Shown piece after piece: positions 9,165 to 18,632 of a DNA stretch of 64,000 nt (positions within the stretch are counted from its first letter, which is position 1; each line of letters opens with the position of its first letter). The notes beneath the pieces were generated by a model. It ran no database searches and was not told the origin of the DNA. It worked only from the letters and a program-made list of their open reading frames with translations. The position numbers and the translations under genes are program-made. The stretch comes from JAAYJR01 sp964563975. GTDB lineage: Bacteria; Bacteroidota; Bacteroidia; Bacteroidales; Prolixibacteraceae. The stretch covers positions 1 through 64,000 of the forward strand of contig CAZLZJ010000004.1 in assembly GCA_964563975.1 (NCBI GenBank). Direction: 5' to 3'.

Positions 9165-9335
9165 TAGTCTTAGCTAGGAATAGTTAGATTGCCCAGCTCT
9201 GCCTGTAAGTTTCTGTTAATATTATAAGTCAATTTACTAAATGAAATATTGATGATCAATTTATTAAATAGAATAGTTCAGAATATAAATGTTTAATCAT
9301 TCAATAATGATCATTAGAATAAAGTTTCCAATCGA

Positions 9336-10439
9336 ATGAAGTACAATATATTAATAATAAGTAGTACCTTCTTCCCAACTATTGCACCGAGATCTTTCCG
9401 GGCCACAGAACTAGCAACAGAATTAGCACGCCAAGGGCATGTTGTTAAAGTAATTACATCTTATGAAAATAATGTTAACTATGATGATTTGGGCAATAAA
9501 TATGGAATACAATTTAAAGATCTTGGCAGAGAAAAACTCAAAACTTTCAAACTTAATGGCAATAAAGTAGTTGTTTTAATAAAACGATTGATCAACAGAT
9601 CATTGTTAATGTTATTTGAATTTCCTGACATTCAAATAATGCCAATGGTCATTAGAGCACTACGTAATGAGCATAATTATGATCTCCTTATTTCAATAGC
9701 TGTTCCTTATCCTATTCACTGGGGGGTCGCCTGGTCAAGAACAAGCAAACGTCGACTGGCAAGGACATGGGTAGCCGATTGTGGAGATCCCTACATGGGC
9801 GACAGAATAGATACTTTCAGAAAATTGTTTTATTTTGGTTATGTTGAAAAATGGTTTTGTTGTAAAGCTGATTATTTAACCATTCCTACAAAAGCTGCTG
9901 TCGAAGGTTACTATAAAGAATTTCATCACAAAATAAGAGTTATACCACAGGGATTTAGTTTCGATAACCTGCAGTTTAAAAGTAAGATTTTCAATCATCC
10001 TGTAACTTTTGCGTATGCAGGCAATTTAATACCGGTTAATCGTGATCCCAGACCTTTTCTTGAATATCTATGCGGATTGGATATGGACTTCAAATTCTAC
10101 ATTTTCACGAAGAAGATTGAGTTAATTGAAAAATACAAACAAAAACTGCATGCAAAATTGGAGGTCAAGGATTATATCCCAAGAAATCAATTGATTAAAT
10201 TATTATCTGACATGGATTTTCTTGTTAATTTTGATAATAACACAAATATTCATACTCCCAGCAAACTGATTGATTATGCTATTTCAGGCAGGCCAGTGTT
10301 AAACATTAAAGCAGAGCTTGATATATCTGTAATAAATGCATTTCTGAATAGAGATTATTCAGGAGCTTATCAAATAAATAACCTGGATCAATACAATATT
10401 GTTGTAGTCACGGGGAAATTTCTTGAATTGATAAACTGA
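9336..10439 (+). CDS. Glycosyltransferase, GT-B fold (GT4-like)
   Basis: A 367-residue glycosyltransferase of the GT-B type. The N-terminal domain begins with the usual beta-strand and loop (ILIISSTFFPTIAPRSFRATELATELARQGH pattern, residues 4-34). A linker carries WVADCGDPYMGDR, and the C-terminal nucleotide-sugar domain includes FAYAGNLIPVNRDPRPFLEYL and a late HTPSKLIDYAISGRPVL, equivalent to the family's E-x7-E region but with substituted acidic residues. It would add a sugar to the lipid-linked repeat unit on the cytosolic face. It is the first gene after the IS630 insertion, so its promoter must now lie in or just after the element. Confidence 0.85.
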   Translation: MKYNILIISSTFFPTIAPRSFRATELATELARQGHVVKVITSYENNVNYDDLGNKYGIQFKDLGREKLKTFKLNGNKVVVLIKRLINRSLLMLFEFPDIQIMPMVIRALRNEHNYDLLISIAVPYPIHWGVAWSRTSKRRLARTWVADCGDPYMGDRIDTFRKLFYFGYVEKWFCCKADYLTIPTKAAVEGYYKEFHHKIRVIPQGFSFDNLQFKSKIFNHPVTFAYAGNLIPVNRDPRPFLEYLCGLDMDFKFYIFTKKIELIEKYKQKLHAKLEVKDYIPRNQLIKLLSDMDFLVNFDNNTNIHTPSKLIDYAISGRPVLNIKAELDISVINAFLNRDYSGAYQINNLDQYNIVVVTGKFLELIN

Positions 10440-10464
10440 TAGGAGTCACTACTGGCATATTTTT

Positions 10465-11742
10465 ATGTTTATCATAACTCAAATAAAAAATGAAGAGGCT
10501 GGATTAAAGCATAGATCCATAATTTCTCTTTGGGTTTTGTTCCTTCTTAATCCTTTTGCGTCATCAATATTAGCACTGAGAAATTATAAATTAGCTTTTG
10601 CTAAAAATGTGTTATGGTTGTTTGTGGCATTCTATGGTTATTCTATGGTTATATCTGATGAAGGAATGGATGCAAACAGGTACAGGGATATTTTTATTGC
10701 TTTGGCACATGATAATAATGTAACTCAAAATTTTATAGGAACTCTTTATACTGAAGATACAAGTTATGTAGATGCTATTCAACCTTTAATAACTTATATT
10801 GTTTCTAGATTTACAGATAATCCCAGAATTTTGTTTGCAGTTTTTGGCTTGATATTTGGTTTTTTCTATTCAAGAAATATCTGGTTCATGTTGGAACATT
10901 CAGATAATGAGATTAAATTTTCAAGTTTTATTTATGCTTTTGTTTTTGCAATCACAATAGGGTTTTGGGAAATTAATGGTTTCAGGATGTGGACAGCTGC
11001 ACATGTTTTTTTCTTTGGGACGATTCATTATCTGATCGACAATAAAAAAACAAGTATTTTGATTGCTTCTACAAGTATTTTTTTCCATTTTTCTTTTCTC
11101 TTGCCTGTAGTTCTTTTGTTTATATTTATAGTTTTACCGAAAAGAATTTCCTGGTTTTATATTTTCTTCATCTCTACTTTCTTTTTATCATTGATTGAGA
11201 TATCTGCCGTCAGCAGCAAATTGACCAATTTTCTGCCAGGATTCTTTCATTCAAAAATTGAGGGGTATACAAGTGACGCATATATAGAAGCTGTTGCTGG
11301 CGAACAATTGATTCGCAACTGGCGTTATCACCTTTATCAACAATCAGTAAAATGGGTAGTAACCGGTTTTATTAGTGTGCTTTTTTTCTATGGTAGGTCT
11401 TTTTTTTATAGAAACCAGAATTATAATCTTCTTTTCTGTTTTGCCATGTTCATAATGAGTTCAATCAATATTGTCAGCAATATACCTTCAATAAGCCGTT
11501 TCTACTCAGTTGCATATCTTTTTGTTTTTGCTTTAATATTTCTATATCTACAAAATGCTCCTGATTTCAGGCTTAAGAAACTGGCACTTACTTTATCATT
11601 TCCTTTTTTAATCTTTTATTGTCTTGGTATGATTAATATTTCATTTTTAACCATTGGACTAACTACTCTGGTGGGAAATCCCATAATTGCATTATTATCA
11701 AACCTCGATTTTGATTTTGCCATAATTGAATTATTAAAATGA
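10465..11742 (+). CDS. EpsG-family polysaccharide polymerase (Wzy-like)
   Basis: A 425-residue polytopic membrane protein with about 10-11 hydrophobic segments, resembling the EpsG family. Typical features are the early DANRYRDIF motif in an extracytoplasmic loop, the helix start NGFRMWTAAHVFF with a membrane-embedded Arg, and the FFHFSFLLPV helix. EpsG/Wzy proteins polymerise flipped repeat units in the periplasm. It sits between a glycosyltransferase and the deacetylase-like pair and overlaps the next gene by 4 bp (ATGA at 11739). No other polymerase candidate was recognised in the window. Confidence 0.85.
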   Translation: MFIITQIKNEEAGLKHRSIISLWVLFLLNPFASSILALRNYKLAFAKNVLWLFVAFYGYSMVISDEGMDANRYRDIFIALAHDNNVTQNFIGTLYTEDTSYVDAIQPLITYIVSRFTDNPRILFAVFGLIFGFFYSRNIWFMLEHSDNEIKFSSFIYAFVFAITIGFWEINGFRMWTAAHVFFFGTIHYLIDNKKTSILIASTSIFFHFSFLLPVVLLFIFIVLPKRISWFYIFFISTFFLSLIEISAVSSKLTNFLPGFFHSKIEGYTSDAYIEAVAGEQLIRNWRYHLYQQSVKWVVTGFISVLFFYGRSFFYRNQNYNLLFCFAMFIMSSINIVSNIPSISRFYSVAYLFVFALIFLYLQNAPDFRLKKLALTLSFPFLIFYCLGMINISFLTIGLTTLVGNPIIALLSNLDFDFAIIELLK

Positions 11743-12866
11743 ATATCGCAAAAATAATTAGAAAAAATCTGGTTAATTTACCTGGTTGGCGTACTAAACG
11801 CAAAATTGTTGTAATTGAATCAGATGACTGGGGTAGTGTACGGATACCCTCGCGTGAAATTTATAATCTTTTTTTGTCGAAAGGAATTCCTGTAGATTCA
11901 TATTATATGACAAAATATGATTGTTTGGAGAGTGATGATGATCTACTAAATCTTTTTGAGATTCTAAGTTTATTCTCAGACAAGAATGGAGCTTCACCTG
12001 TTATTACTGCTAATACAGTTGTCGCAAATCCGGATTTTGAAAGGATTTCAGGTTTTAAAAAGAAGGAATATTATTATGAATTAATAACAGATACTTATAA
12101 GAAATATCCCAATCATAAATCCGTAATGCAACTTTGGAAAGATAACGGAATTGGTAAACGAATGCTCTGGCCACAATTTCATGGTCGTGAACATTTGAAT
12201 GTCAGATATTGGATGAAGACCATTAATGGAAAAGCATTCTCTGAAAACTTGGCATTTGATAATAAATCGTTACTTGGTTTATTTGTCCCAGGTGAACCAG
12301 TTCAAAATTATAATTACATGGCTGCGTTTGAATATGACTTCATTGATCATATGAATGAGATTGAACTAATTACCAGGGAAGGTTTAAATCTATTTGAGAA
12401 AATATTTGGCTTTAAATCGAAATCTTTTATAGCATCATGTGCTGTTCAGGGAGAACACATTGACATTATTCTAAAAAATGGAGGTGTGCATTTTCACCAG
12501 TCAGGTCAGCAATTCAGACCTTTAGGAGGGGGGAAATATAAAGTAATAAATAGGTTTTGGGGTCAAAACAATAAAGAAGGTCAAATTTATTGGAGAAGAA
12601 ACTGCACATTTGAACCTAGTCGAAATCATAGTTTTGATTGGGTTGATAGTTGCCTTGCGGAGATGAATATAGCTTTTAACTGGGGAAAACCCGCTGTTAT
12701 TAATTCTCACCGTGTAAATTATATTGGATCAATATTTCCTGAAAACCGAGACAAATCACTTAGATCACTCAAAAAACTTATTGACACTTCTTTGCATATA
12801 TGGCCAGATCTGGAATTTATGACAAGTGACGAGCTTGGAGACTTAATTATTCAAAGTAAACGTTGA
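11739..12866 (+). CDS. Polysaccharide (de)acetylase-like protein, tandem copy 1
   Basis: A 375-residue protein of a family found in Bacteroidota polysaccharide loci and usually labelled polysaccharide (de)acetylase. The N-terminal block LPGWRTKRKIVVIESDDWGS places two Asp (29-30) where NodB-type enzymes bind metal. HGREHLNV (148-155) and the late SHRVNYIGS supply likely histidine ligands. No signal peptide is visible, so it probably acts on lipid-linked precursors in the cytosol. It shares clear full-length similarity with the next gene, indicating tandem duplication. The stop lies 13 bp before that gene. The substrate and even the direction of reaction are unproven. Confidence 0.75.
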   Translation: MNIAKIIRKNLVNLPGWRTKRKIVVIESDDWGSVRIPSREIYNLFLSKGIPVDSYYMTKYDCLESDDDLLNLFEILSLFSDKNGASPVITANTVVANPDFERISGFKKKEYYYELITDTYKKYPNHKSVMQLWKDNGIGKRMLWPQFHGREHLNVRYWMKTINGKAFSENLAFDNKSLLGLFVPGEPVQNYNYMAAFEYDFIDHMNEIELITREGLNLFEKIFGFKSKSFIASCAVQGEHIDIILKNGGVHFHQSGQQFRPLGGGKYKVINRFWGQNNKEGQIYWRRNCTFEPSRNHSFDWVDSCLAEMNIAFNWGKPAVINSHRVNYIGSIFPENRDKSLRSLKKLIDTSLHIWPDLEFMTSDELGDLIIQSKR

Positions 12867-12879
12867 ATTATTTAGGTTA

Positions 12880-14013
12880 ATGAAAAAGCTGAAAAGAAAG
12901 ATTACTGAAAATTTATTCAATATTCCCGGCTGGAGAACTAAGAGACATATCATAGTACTAGAATCAGACGATTGGGGAAGTATCCGTATGCCTTCCAAAA
13001 AAGTATATGATAAAAGCTTAAAAAATGGATATCGTGTAGATAATGAACTATTTACAAGATTTGATTCCCTTGCAAGTGAAGAGGATCTTTCAAATTTATT
13101 TGAATTGCTGCTTTCATACAAGGATATTAATAATCGCCATCCTGTTCTGACAGCAAATTGTTTGATTGCAAACCCAGATTTTTTAAAAATTCGTGAAAGT
13201 GATTTTAAACACTATCATTTTGAATTAATAACTGATACTTTTAAAAAATATCCAAAACATAATAAATGCTTTGAACTCTGGAAAGAAGGACTAAGATTAA
13301 ATGTTTTTATTCCTCAAAACCATGGAAGAGAGCATTTAAATGTGAGTAGATTTATGTCTGATCTTCAAGCTGGGGATAGAGATGCACATTTTGCGTTTAA
13401 TCATCAAATGCCAGGTATATTTAAGAAGAATGCAATTCATCTGGAAAATAATTATGTCGTTTCACTGGAGTATAGCGACAATCAAGATAAAGAAGAGAAA
13501 AATAAAATTATCGAAGATGGCTTACTTTTATTTAAAGATATTTTTTCTTATTCTTCCAAATCTTTTATAGCTACCAATTATGTGTGGCATACAGACCTTG
13601 AATCATTACTTCAAAAGCACGGTGTACGATTTATACAGGGTACAAAATTTCAGTATATTCCAAAAGGAAACTATACTGGTTTTAATAGACGCTATCATTA
13701 TATTGGTCAAACGAATGGTTTTAAACAAATATATTTAACACGAAATGTCTTTTTTGAACCAACATTAAAACCAGATAGCGATTGTGTTGATTCTGCGTTG
13801 AGGCAAATTGAGATAGCCTTTAGATGGCAAAAACCTGCAATAATATCTACACATAGAATCAATTATGTGGGATTCATAGATGTGAAAAACCGTGACAGGT
13901 CTCTTAACTTTCTCAAAGAATTACTCAAAGAAATCATACGACATTGGTCAGATGTTGAGTTCATGTCAACTGTAGAATTAGGTAACATTATTATGCAAAG
14001 CAAAAAGAATTAA
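12880..14013 (+). CDS. Polysaccharide (de)acetylase-like protein, tandem copy 2
   Basis: A 377-residue paralogue of the preceding gene, with the same order of blocks: IPGWRTKRHIIVLESDDWGS (about 15-34), QNHGREHLNVSRF and STHRINYVGF. Both copies keep the Asp pair and the histidine motifs, so both look active. The mid-region that follows HGREHLNV differs most, which may mean different sugar substrates. The next gene starts 7 bp downstream, so this is one operon. Confidence 0.75.
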   Translation: MKKLKRKITENLFNIPGWRTKRHIIVLESDDWGSIRMPSKKVYDKSLKNGYRVDNELFTRFDSLASEEDLSNLFELLLSYKDINNRHPVLTANCLIANPDFLKIRESDFKHYHFELITDTFKKYPKHNKCFELWKEGLRLNVFIPQNHGREHLNVSRFMSDLQAGDRDAHFAFNHQMPGIFKKNAIHLENNYVVSLEYSDNQDKEEKNKIIEDGLLLFKDIFSYSSKSFIATNYVWHTDLESLLQKHGVRFIQGTKFQYIPKGNYTGFNRRYHYIGQTNGFKQIYLTRNVFFEPTLKPDSDCVDSALRQIEIAFRWQKPAIISTHRINYVGFIDVKNRDRSLNFLKELLKEIIRHWSDVEFMSTVELGNIIMQSKKN

Positions 14014-14020
14014 ATACATT

Positions 14021-15052
14021 ATGAAAATTGGAATTCACCAGCCAGATGGCGGTTTTGGTAAATATTGGATAAAGTATTGTCAAGAAAACAATATCCCATT
14101 CAAACTTGTAAACTGTTATGATACCAATATAATTAACGAACTAAACGACTGTGATGCACTTATGTGGCATCATAACCACGCCAATCCAAAAGATCTTTTA
14201 TTTGCTAAAGAGCTTTTATTTTCACTAGAAACCTCAGGAAAACTGGTTTTCCCTGATACAAAGACCACCTGGCATTTTAATGATAAACTGGGACAGAAAT
14301 ATTTATTGGAAGCTGCCAATCTTCCATTAGTGCCATCTTATGTGTTTTTTTCCAAAAAAGAAGCGCTTGATTGGATTGAAGGAGCAATCTGGCCACTTGT
14401 TTTTAAGCTCAGATGTGGAGCAGGAGGGCGTAATGTAAGATTAATTAGAAATAAAAAAGAGGCAAAAAAAATTATTAATCAAGCATTTGGCAAGGGTATT
14501 AGGCCCTATAACGCAATTGACGGAATTAGAGAGAGTATAAGGAAGTATAAAATGGGAAAGGCAAGTTTTATTTCTGTTATAAAGAGTATTGTACACATTT
14601 TATACCCAGTACAACTGGAAAAATCTCAAGGCAGGGAAAAGGGATATGTTTATTTCCAAAAATTTATTCCTGATTGTAGTTATGATATTAGAGTTCAGCT
14701 TGTTGATGAAAGAATATGGGCAATGATCCGTCCGACAAGAAAAAATGATTTTAGGGCTTCTGGTAGTGGCATACTTTTAACAGGAACAGAAAAAATCCCT
14801 ACTGAAGCATTGAAGTTATCTTTAGAGATTGTCAGGAAACTGAAACTACAAAGTGTTGTGATTGATTTTTTACCCACAAGCGGTGGTTTGTTAATAACAG
14901 AGATCAGTTATGCATTTGGGAATGTAGGGCCTGAAGATACTGAAGTTGGTTACTGGGATAATAATTTAGATTGGCATCCGGGAAACATGAATCCATTTGG
15001 ATGGATGGTTGAAAATATGATTAATAGATATAATTTGGAAAAAAAGGCATAA
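14021..15052 (+). CDS. RimK-like ATP-grasp ligase
   Basis: A 343-residue ATP-grasp protein. The pre-ATP-grasp domain (1-90) leads to a conserved D-K region (TWHFNDKLGQKYLLEAANLPLVPSY pattern, about 87-111). A glycine-rich loop KLRCGAGGRNVRLI contacts ATP, FQKFIPDCSYDIRVQLV gives the central strand, and VVIDFLPTSGGLLITEISYAFG supplies the metal-binding acid residues. Family members join a carboxylate to an amine by an acyl-phosphate. In this context an amino acid or peptide may be added to a uronic acid or amino sugar, which is inference. It lies 7 bp after the deacetylase pair, within the same operon. Confidence 0.8.
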   Translation: MKIGIHQPDGGFGKYWIKYCQENNIPFKLVNCYDTNIINELNDCDALMWHHNHANPKDLLFAKELLFSLETSGKLVFPDTKTTWHFNDKLGQKYLLEAANLPLVPSYVFFSKKEALDWIEGAIWPLVFKLRCGAGGRNVRLIRNKKEAKKIINQAFGKGIRPYNAIDGIRESIRKYKMGKASFISVIKSIVHILYPVQLEKSQGREKGYVYFQKFIPDCSYDIRVQLVDERIWAMIRPTRKNDFRASGSGILLTGTEKIPTEALKLSLEIVRKLKLQSVVIDFLPTSGGLLITEISYAFGNVGPEDTEVGYWDNNLDWHPGNMNPFGWMVENMINRYNLEKKA

Positions 15053-15093
15053 ATCCCTGACAATTTATATTCATTTTTAAACTTAATAGTACT

Positions 15094-15099
15094 AGGAGG
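15094..15099 (+). promoter_or_regulatory. Strong Shine-Dalgarno sequence (AGGAGG)
   Basis: A perfect AGGAGG lies 8 bp before the ATG at 15108. Most genes in this window, as in Bacteroidota generally, lack such a site, so this one stands out and supports the chosen start. Confidence 0.65.
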
Positions 15100-15107
15100 A
15101 TTTTAGA

Positions 15108-16169
15108 ATGAGTTCTTTTATAAATTCGTTTATATCTCCCTTATTTAAAAGGGTTGCTGTCCAAAGATACCATCAGATGCATAAAAAGAAAGCGGAACAG
15201 ACCCTGAGTGCAATAGAATCGATTAAGGGCAGGATTGACAAAAGTTTAATCAGGCTTTCTGATGAGTATGCGGCAGCGGTTTTGGGATGGAAAGGTTTCG
15301 CTCCATGGCTTTACGTTTATTGTGCTGTTCAAAATACTTTCAAAGAAGGATGGATTCCAGATAATTATTTTGCCAAAGTGGTCCTTCCGGCAATAGATGG
15401 AGGTTATGGGAAAATCTCAGATCTTAGGGCACTTCCTGTACGTCTCTTTAATAATACTATTTTTCCGGATATTGCTTATTTTGTTAATGGTTTGTTTTTT
15501 TCTCGTGATTATTCCATAATTAATGAAAGTGAATTGAAAGAGTATTTGTTCGGCCATAGGAATGTTATTGTTTTTAAGATTGATAATTCAATGCAAGGTA
15601 AGGGTGTATTCGTTTATAACAAATCTACCTTCGATGTTCATAAAATAAAAATGTTGGGGAATGGTGTTTTTCAATACCATATTGAACAACATCCTTTCTT
15701 TTCCGAGTTTATGCCAACATCAGTTGCTACTATACGTATCACTACTTATTATGAAGAAAGTGGCAGTGCTTCTGTCAAGGCGTGTTTCTTAAGAATTGGA
15801 CGTAGTGATGAGCAAAATGTAAAATGGGCATCAAATGTAATTATTCCTGTTAATCCAGTTACAGGTGAACTTAATGAGATAGGATATTTTCTTAATTTAA
15901 ATCCTATATACAAACATCCAGACACAAATACTCATTTTGCAAAGCAGTTTCTTCCATTTTTTGATAAATGTATTTTTTGGGCAACAGAATTACATAAAAA
16001 ATTACCATTTGACCGATGTATAGGCTGGGATATGATTGTTGACAAAGAAAATAATGTAAAAATAATGGAATGGAATGGTCATCACACCGATATCAAAATT
16101 CACGAAGCTATACAAGGTCCATGTTTCACGGGTTTGGGATGGGAAGAATTATGGAAAAAACCGAGATGA
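15108..16169 (+). CDS. Sugar-transfer-associated ATP-grasp protein, copy 1
   Basis: A 353-residue protein of the ATP-grasp family seen beside sugar transferases. Recognisable blocks are the FKIDNSMQGKGV glycine loop, the YHIEQHPFFSEFMPTSVATIRITT strand-loop (20-residue core), FLRIGRSDEQNVKWASN, KHPDTNTHF and the C-terminal catalytic block IGWDMIVDKENNVKIMEWNGHH. The sequence ends with a conserved QGPCFTGLGWEELW. Related proteins are thought to form an amide or ester on a sugar or precursor, but no reaction is established. A paralogue of nearly equal length follows at 16382. This copy starts at an ATG with a perfect AGGAGG upstream. Confidence 0.78.
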   Translation: MSSFINSFISPLFKRVAVQRYHQMHKKKAEQTLSAIESIKGRIDKSLIRLSDEYAAAVLGWKGFAPWLYVYCAVQNTFKEGWIPDNYFAKVVLPAIDGGYGKISDLRALPVRLFNNTIFPDIAYFVNGLFFSRDYSIINESELKEYLFGHRNVIVFKIDNSMQGKGVFVYNKSTFDVHKIKMLGNGVFQYHIEQHPFFSEFMPTSVATIRITTYYEESGSASVKACFLRIGRSDEQNVKWASNVIIPVNPVTGELNEIGYFLNLNPIYKHPDTNTHFAKQFLPFFDKCIFWATELHKKLPFDRCIGWDMIVDKENNVKIMEWNGHHTDIKIHEAIQGPCFTGLGWEELWKKPR

Positions 16170-16381
16170 ATTATATTTGAATTAGCTTATTAAGATCTTC
16201 AATTATTCAAATATGTTAGAGATTGTAAATGCTTTAAAGGCAGAATTTTCATTTATAAAATTATTCTAGTTCAAAACCATTTTAATCGAAACAATATATT
16301 TTCGTATTTAACTTATACAAATAGTATTTATAAAAGATTTGAGTTCGCTAAAACAGTTAAATAACTCAAGAAAGCAAAAAT

Positions 16382-17452
16382 ATGAAAAAAAGGAATCGTG
16401 ATTTATTTCCATCTATTGCGCATTTAATTGATAAAATACACACCTACCGCTATCATCGTTTCCGAAAACTGATTGCAGAACAAATCCTAAGAGAGTTAGA
16501 ATCTTTAAAAGGTAAAACAGACAAAAAGCTTATCAAATTGTCCAATGAATATGCGAAAGAAGTTCTTGGGTCAATTATGTTCGCTCCGTGGCTATATGTA
16601 TACAGTGCTGTTAATAATTGTTTCAAGGAAGGTTGGATTCCGGATAATTATTTTAGCAAGGTAGTTCTCCCTGTTATTGATGGAGGTTACGGCTTTCTAT
16701 CAGATTTGAGGCCACTATCAAATCAATTATTTAAAGCCGAAATTTTTCCAGATTTGGCTTATTTTGTTAATGATTTGTTTTTATCCGTTGATGGTGAAGT
16801 TTTAAATCAAAATGAGTTAAAGGAGTTTTTGTTTAAAAATAGAAATAAGATAGTTTTTAAAACTGACAATTCATCACAAGGAACAGGTATTTTCTTTTTT
16901 GACAGATTATCATTCGAAACTAGTGCGATAAGAAAATTTGGGAATGGTGTTTTTCAATACTATATTGAACAACATCCATTCTTTTCTGATTATATGCCTT
17001 CATCTGTATCTACAATACGTATAACAACAGTCTACGAAGAAACTGGCCATGTTAGTGTCAGGGGCTGTTTTTTAAGAATAGGGCGAAGTAATGAACAAAA
17101 TGTTAAATGGGCATCCAATATCGTGATCCCGGTTGATCTCGATAGTGGTAAACTTAATCAATTTGGGTTTTTTCTTAACTTCCATCCTATTGACAAGCAT
17201 CCGGATACACATACAAAATTTTCTGAACAATGCATACCTCATTTCGGTAAATGTGTTTCTGTTGCAATTGAGTTACATAGGCGATTACCATACTGTAGAT
17301 GTATTGGTTGGGATATGATTATTGACCTGGATAATAATGTTAAAGTAATGGAATGGAACGGACACCATACAGATATTAAGGTTCATGAAGCACTTCAAGG
17401 TCCGTGTTTTTTAGGTTTGGGTTGGGAAAAAATTTGGAAAATTGTAAAATGA
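16382..17452 (+). CDS. Sugar-transfer-associated ATP-grasp protein, copy 2
   Basis: A 356-residue close paralogue of the preceding protein, with the same blocks (FKTDNSSQGTGIF, YYIEQHPFFSDYMPSSVSTIRITT core, FLRIGRSNEQNVKWASN, IGWDMIIDLDNNVKVMEWNGHH). Most catalytic-region residues are identical between copies, while the first ~40 residues differ. The 212-bp spacer before it is longer than others in the operon and AT-rich, with no clear promoter. Two intact copies suggest two acceptor or donor substrates rather than simple redundancy. Confidence 0.78.
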   Translation: MKKRNRDLFPSIAHLIDKIHTYRYHRFRKLIAEQILRELESLKGKTDKKLIKLSNEYAKEVLGSIMFAPWLYVYSAVNNCFKEGWIPDNYFSKVVLPVIDGGYGFLSDLRPLSNQLFKAEIFPDLAYFVNDLFLSVDGEVLNQNELKEFLFKNRNKIVFKTDNSSQGTGIFFFDRLSFETSAIRKFGNGVFQYYIEQHPFFSDYMPSSVSTIRITTVYEETGHVSVRGCFLRIGRSNEQNVKWASNIVIPVDLDSGKLNQFGFFLNFHPIDKHPDTHTKFSEQCIPHFGKCVSVAIELHRRLPYCRCIGWDMIIDLDNNVKVMEWNGHHTDIKVHEALQGPCFLGLGWEKIWKIVK

Positions 17453-17558
17453 TTATTGCCAAAACTATCAATTTTACTAAAATTCATTTTATACGAATTT
17501 TTGTTGTTTGGGCTGGATTTTTTACAAAAGAACATTTTTAAAAACAGTGATTTTAAAA

Positions 17559-18632
17559 ATGAATAAATCGATTTGTATCATATCTCCTTCAATCAATATG
17601 GGTGGAATTGAGAGGGCACTTGTCTTATTTGCAAATACTTTTATTCAAAAAGGTTATAAAGTTGATTTCATTGCATGCCTGAACAGTGAACATTTTTATC
17701 CCCTTAGAAGTGAAGTATTGGTTATCGAACCTGATTTTAAACGTTTTCATGGATTGAATAACAAATTGATCTATTATCTCAGATTATGCTTTTTTATCCG
17801 CCGTACAATAATGAAGAAAAAGCCGGATGTGATACTTTCATTTGGTGACTGGTTTAATCCGATCGTCCTTCTGGCTTTGTACGGGCTAAAGTATCCAGTT
17901 TTCATTTCTGACCGGACTAGTCCGGATTATAAATTTAAATTTCCTGTCCCCATTCTTAAAAAATTACTTTATCCGAAATCTGCTGGTTTTATAGCCCAGA
18001 CCAATTTTGCAGCAGAATATAATCGTAAAAAATTCAAGAACAGATTGAACATTCGTGTAATTCCAAATGCTGTCAGGGACGTAAAAATTTATCCGGAGAT
18101 TTCACGCGAAAAAATGATATTATATGTGGGCCGTTTTGCCTGGGAAAAGAGTCCGGAAAGACTTATTAAGTCTTTTATTGCATTAGCTGACAAGAAAGGC
18201 TGGCAATTACATATGGCCGGAGACGGTCCTTTACTGAATAAAATAAAGGAACTTGTCTGTGTATTGAATTATGAAGAAGAAATAATTTTTCATGGTAAAG
18301 TTCAGGAAATCGATCACCTTTATGCCAGAGCAGGTATTTATGTTTTGCCGTCAAAACTTGAAGGATTTCCTAATTCCCTTTGTGAAGCAATGGCTGCTGG
18401 TCTACCCTGTATTTGCTTCGATAAAATTCCATATCAGGAAATATTTACAAATGGAATTGACGGTATTGCCGTCCGGGATGACGACCTAAATGAACTAACT
18501 AATGCCATGGCCAGACTTATGGAGAACAAACCACTTCGTGAAGCAATAGGTGAATGTGCCAAGGATATCCGTAAACGACTTAATGTTGAATCAGTAGGGG
18601 AACAAGTCCTCAACTTTATTTTAGAAAAATGA
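17559..18632 (+). CDS. Family 4 glycosyltransferase
   Basis: A 357-residue GT-B glycosyltransferase. The donor-side domain has ILYVGRFAWEKSPERLIKSF, then HMAGDGPLL, and the signature segment LPSKLEGFPNSLCEAMAAGLPCICFD with the E-x7-E pair. The N-terminal acceptor domain starts ICIISPSINMGGIERALVLFAN, as in PglA/PglJ-like hexosaminyltransferases. I chose the ATG at 17559: an upstream TTG at 17508 is in frame but would add residues not seen before the first beta-strand in this family. The end overlaps the next gene by 4 bp. Confidence 0.88.
   Translation: MNKSICIISPSINMGGIERALVLFANTFIQKGYKVDFIACLNSEHFYPLRSEVLVIEPDFKRFHGLNNKLIYYLRLCFFIRRTIMKKKPDVILSFGDWFNPIVLLALYGLKYPVFISDRTSPDYKFKFPVPILKKLLYPKSAGFIAQTNFAAEYNRKKFKNRLNIRVIPNAVRDVKIYPEISREKMILYVGRFAWEKSPERLIKSFIALADKKGWQLHMAGDGPLLNKIKELVCVLNYEEEIIFHGKVQEIDHLYARAGIYVLPSKLEGFPNSLCEAMAAGLPCICFDKIPYQEIFTNGIDGIAVRDDDLNELTNAMARLMENKPLREAIGECAKDIRKRLNVESVGEQVLNFILEK

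Larger units (their letters stand above)
7966..9166 (-). mobile_element. IS630-family insertion sequence
   Basis: A complete element of about 1.2 kb bounded by TA dinucleotides (7966-7967 and 9165-9166), the target duplicated by IS630/Tc1-type transposons. Terminal inverted repeats of 27 bp lie at 7968-7994 and 9138-9164 with two mismatches, starting GTGTCATGTCAAC. It carries two overlapping transposase frames on the - strand joined by a slippery A8 run. It was inserted just beyond the IS3 fossil and separates the capA operon from the next glycosyltransferase gene. Confidence 0.92.

Noticed and set aside
9220..9290. Two similar TCAATTTA-TAAAT stretches upstream of the glycosyltransferase at 9336
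   Set aside because: The match is short and in very AT-rich DNA, so it is not distinguishable from chance.
17508..17558. TTG start giving a longer family 4 glycosyltransferase
   Set aside because: The added 17 residues lie before the usual first beta-strand, and the ATG at 17559 fits the family start.
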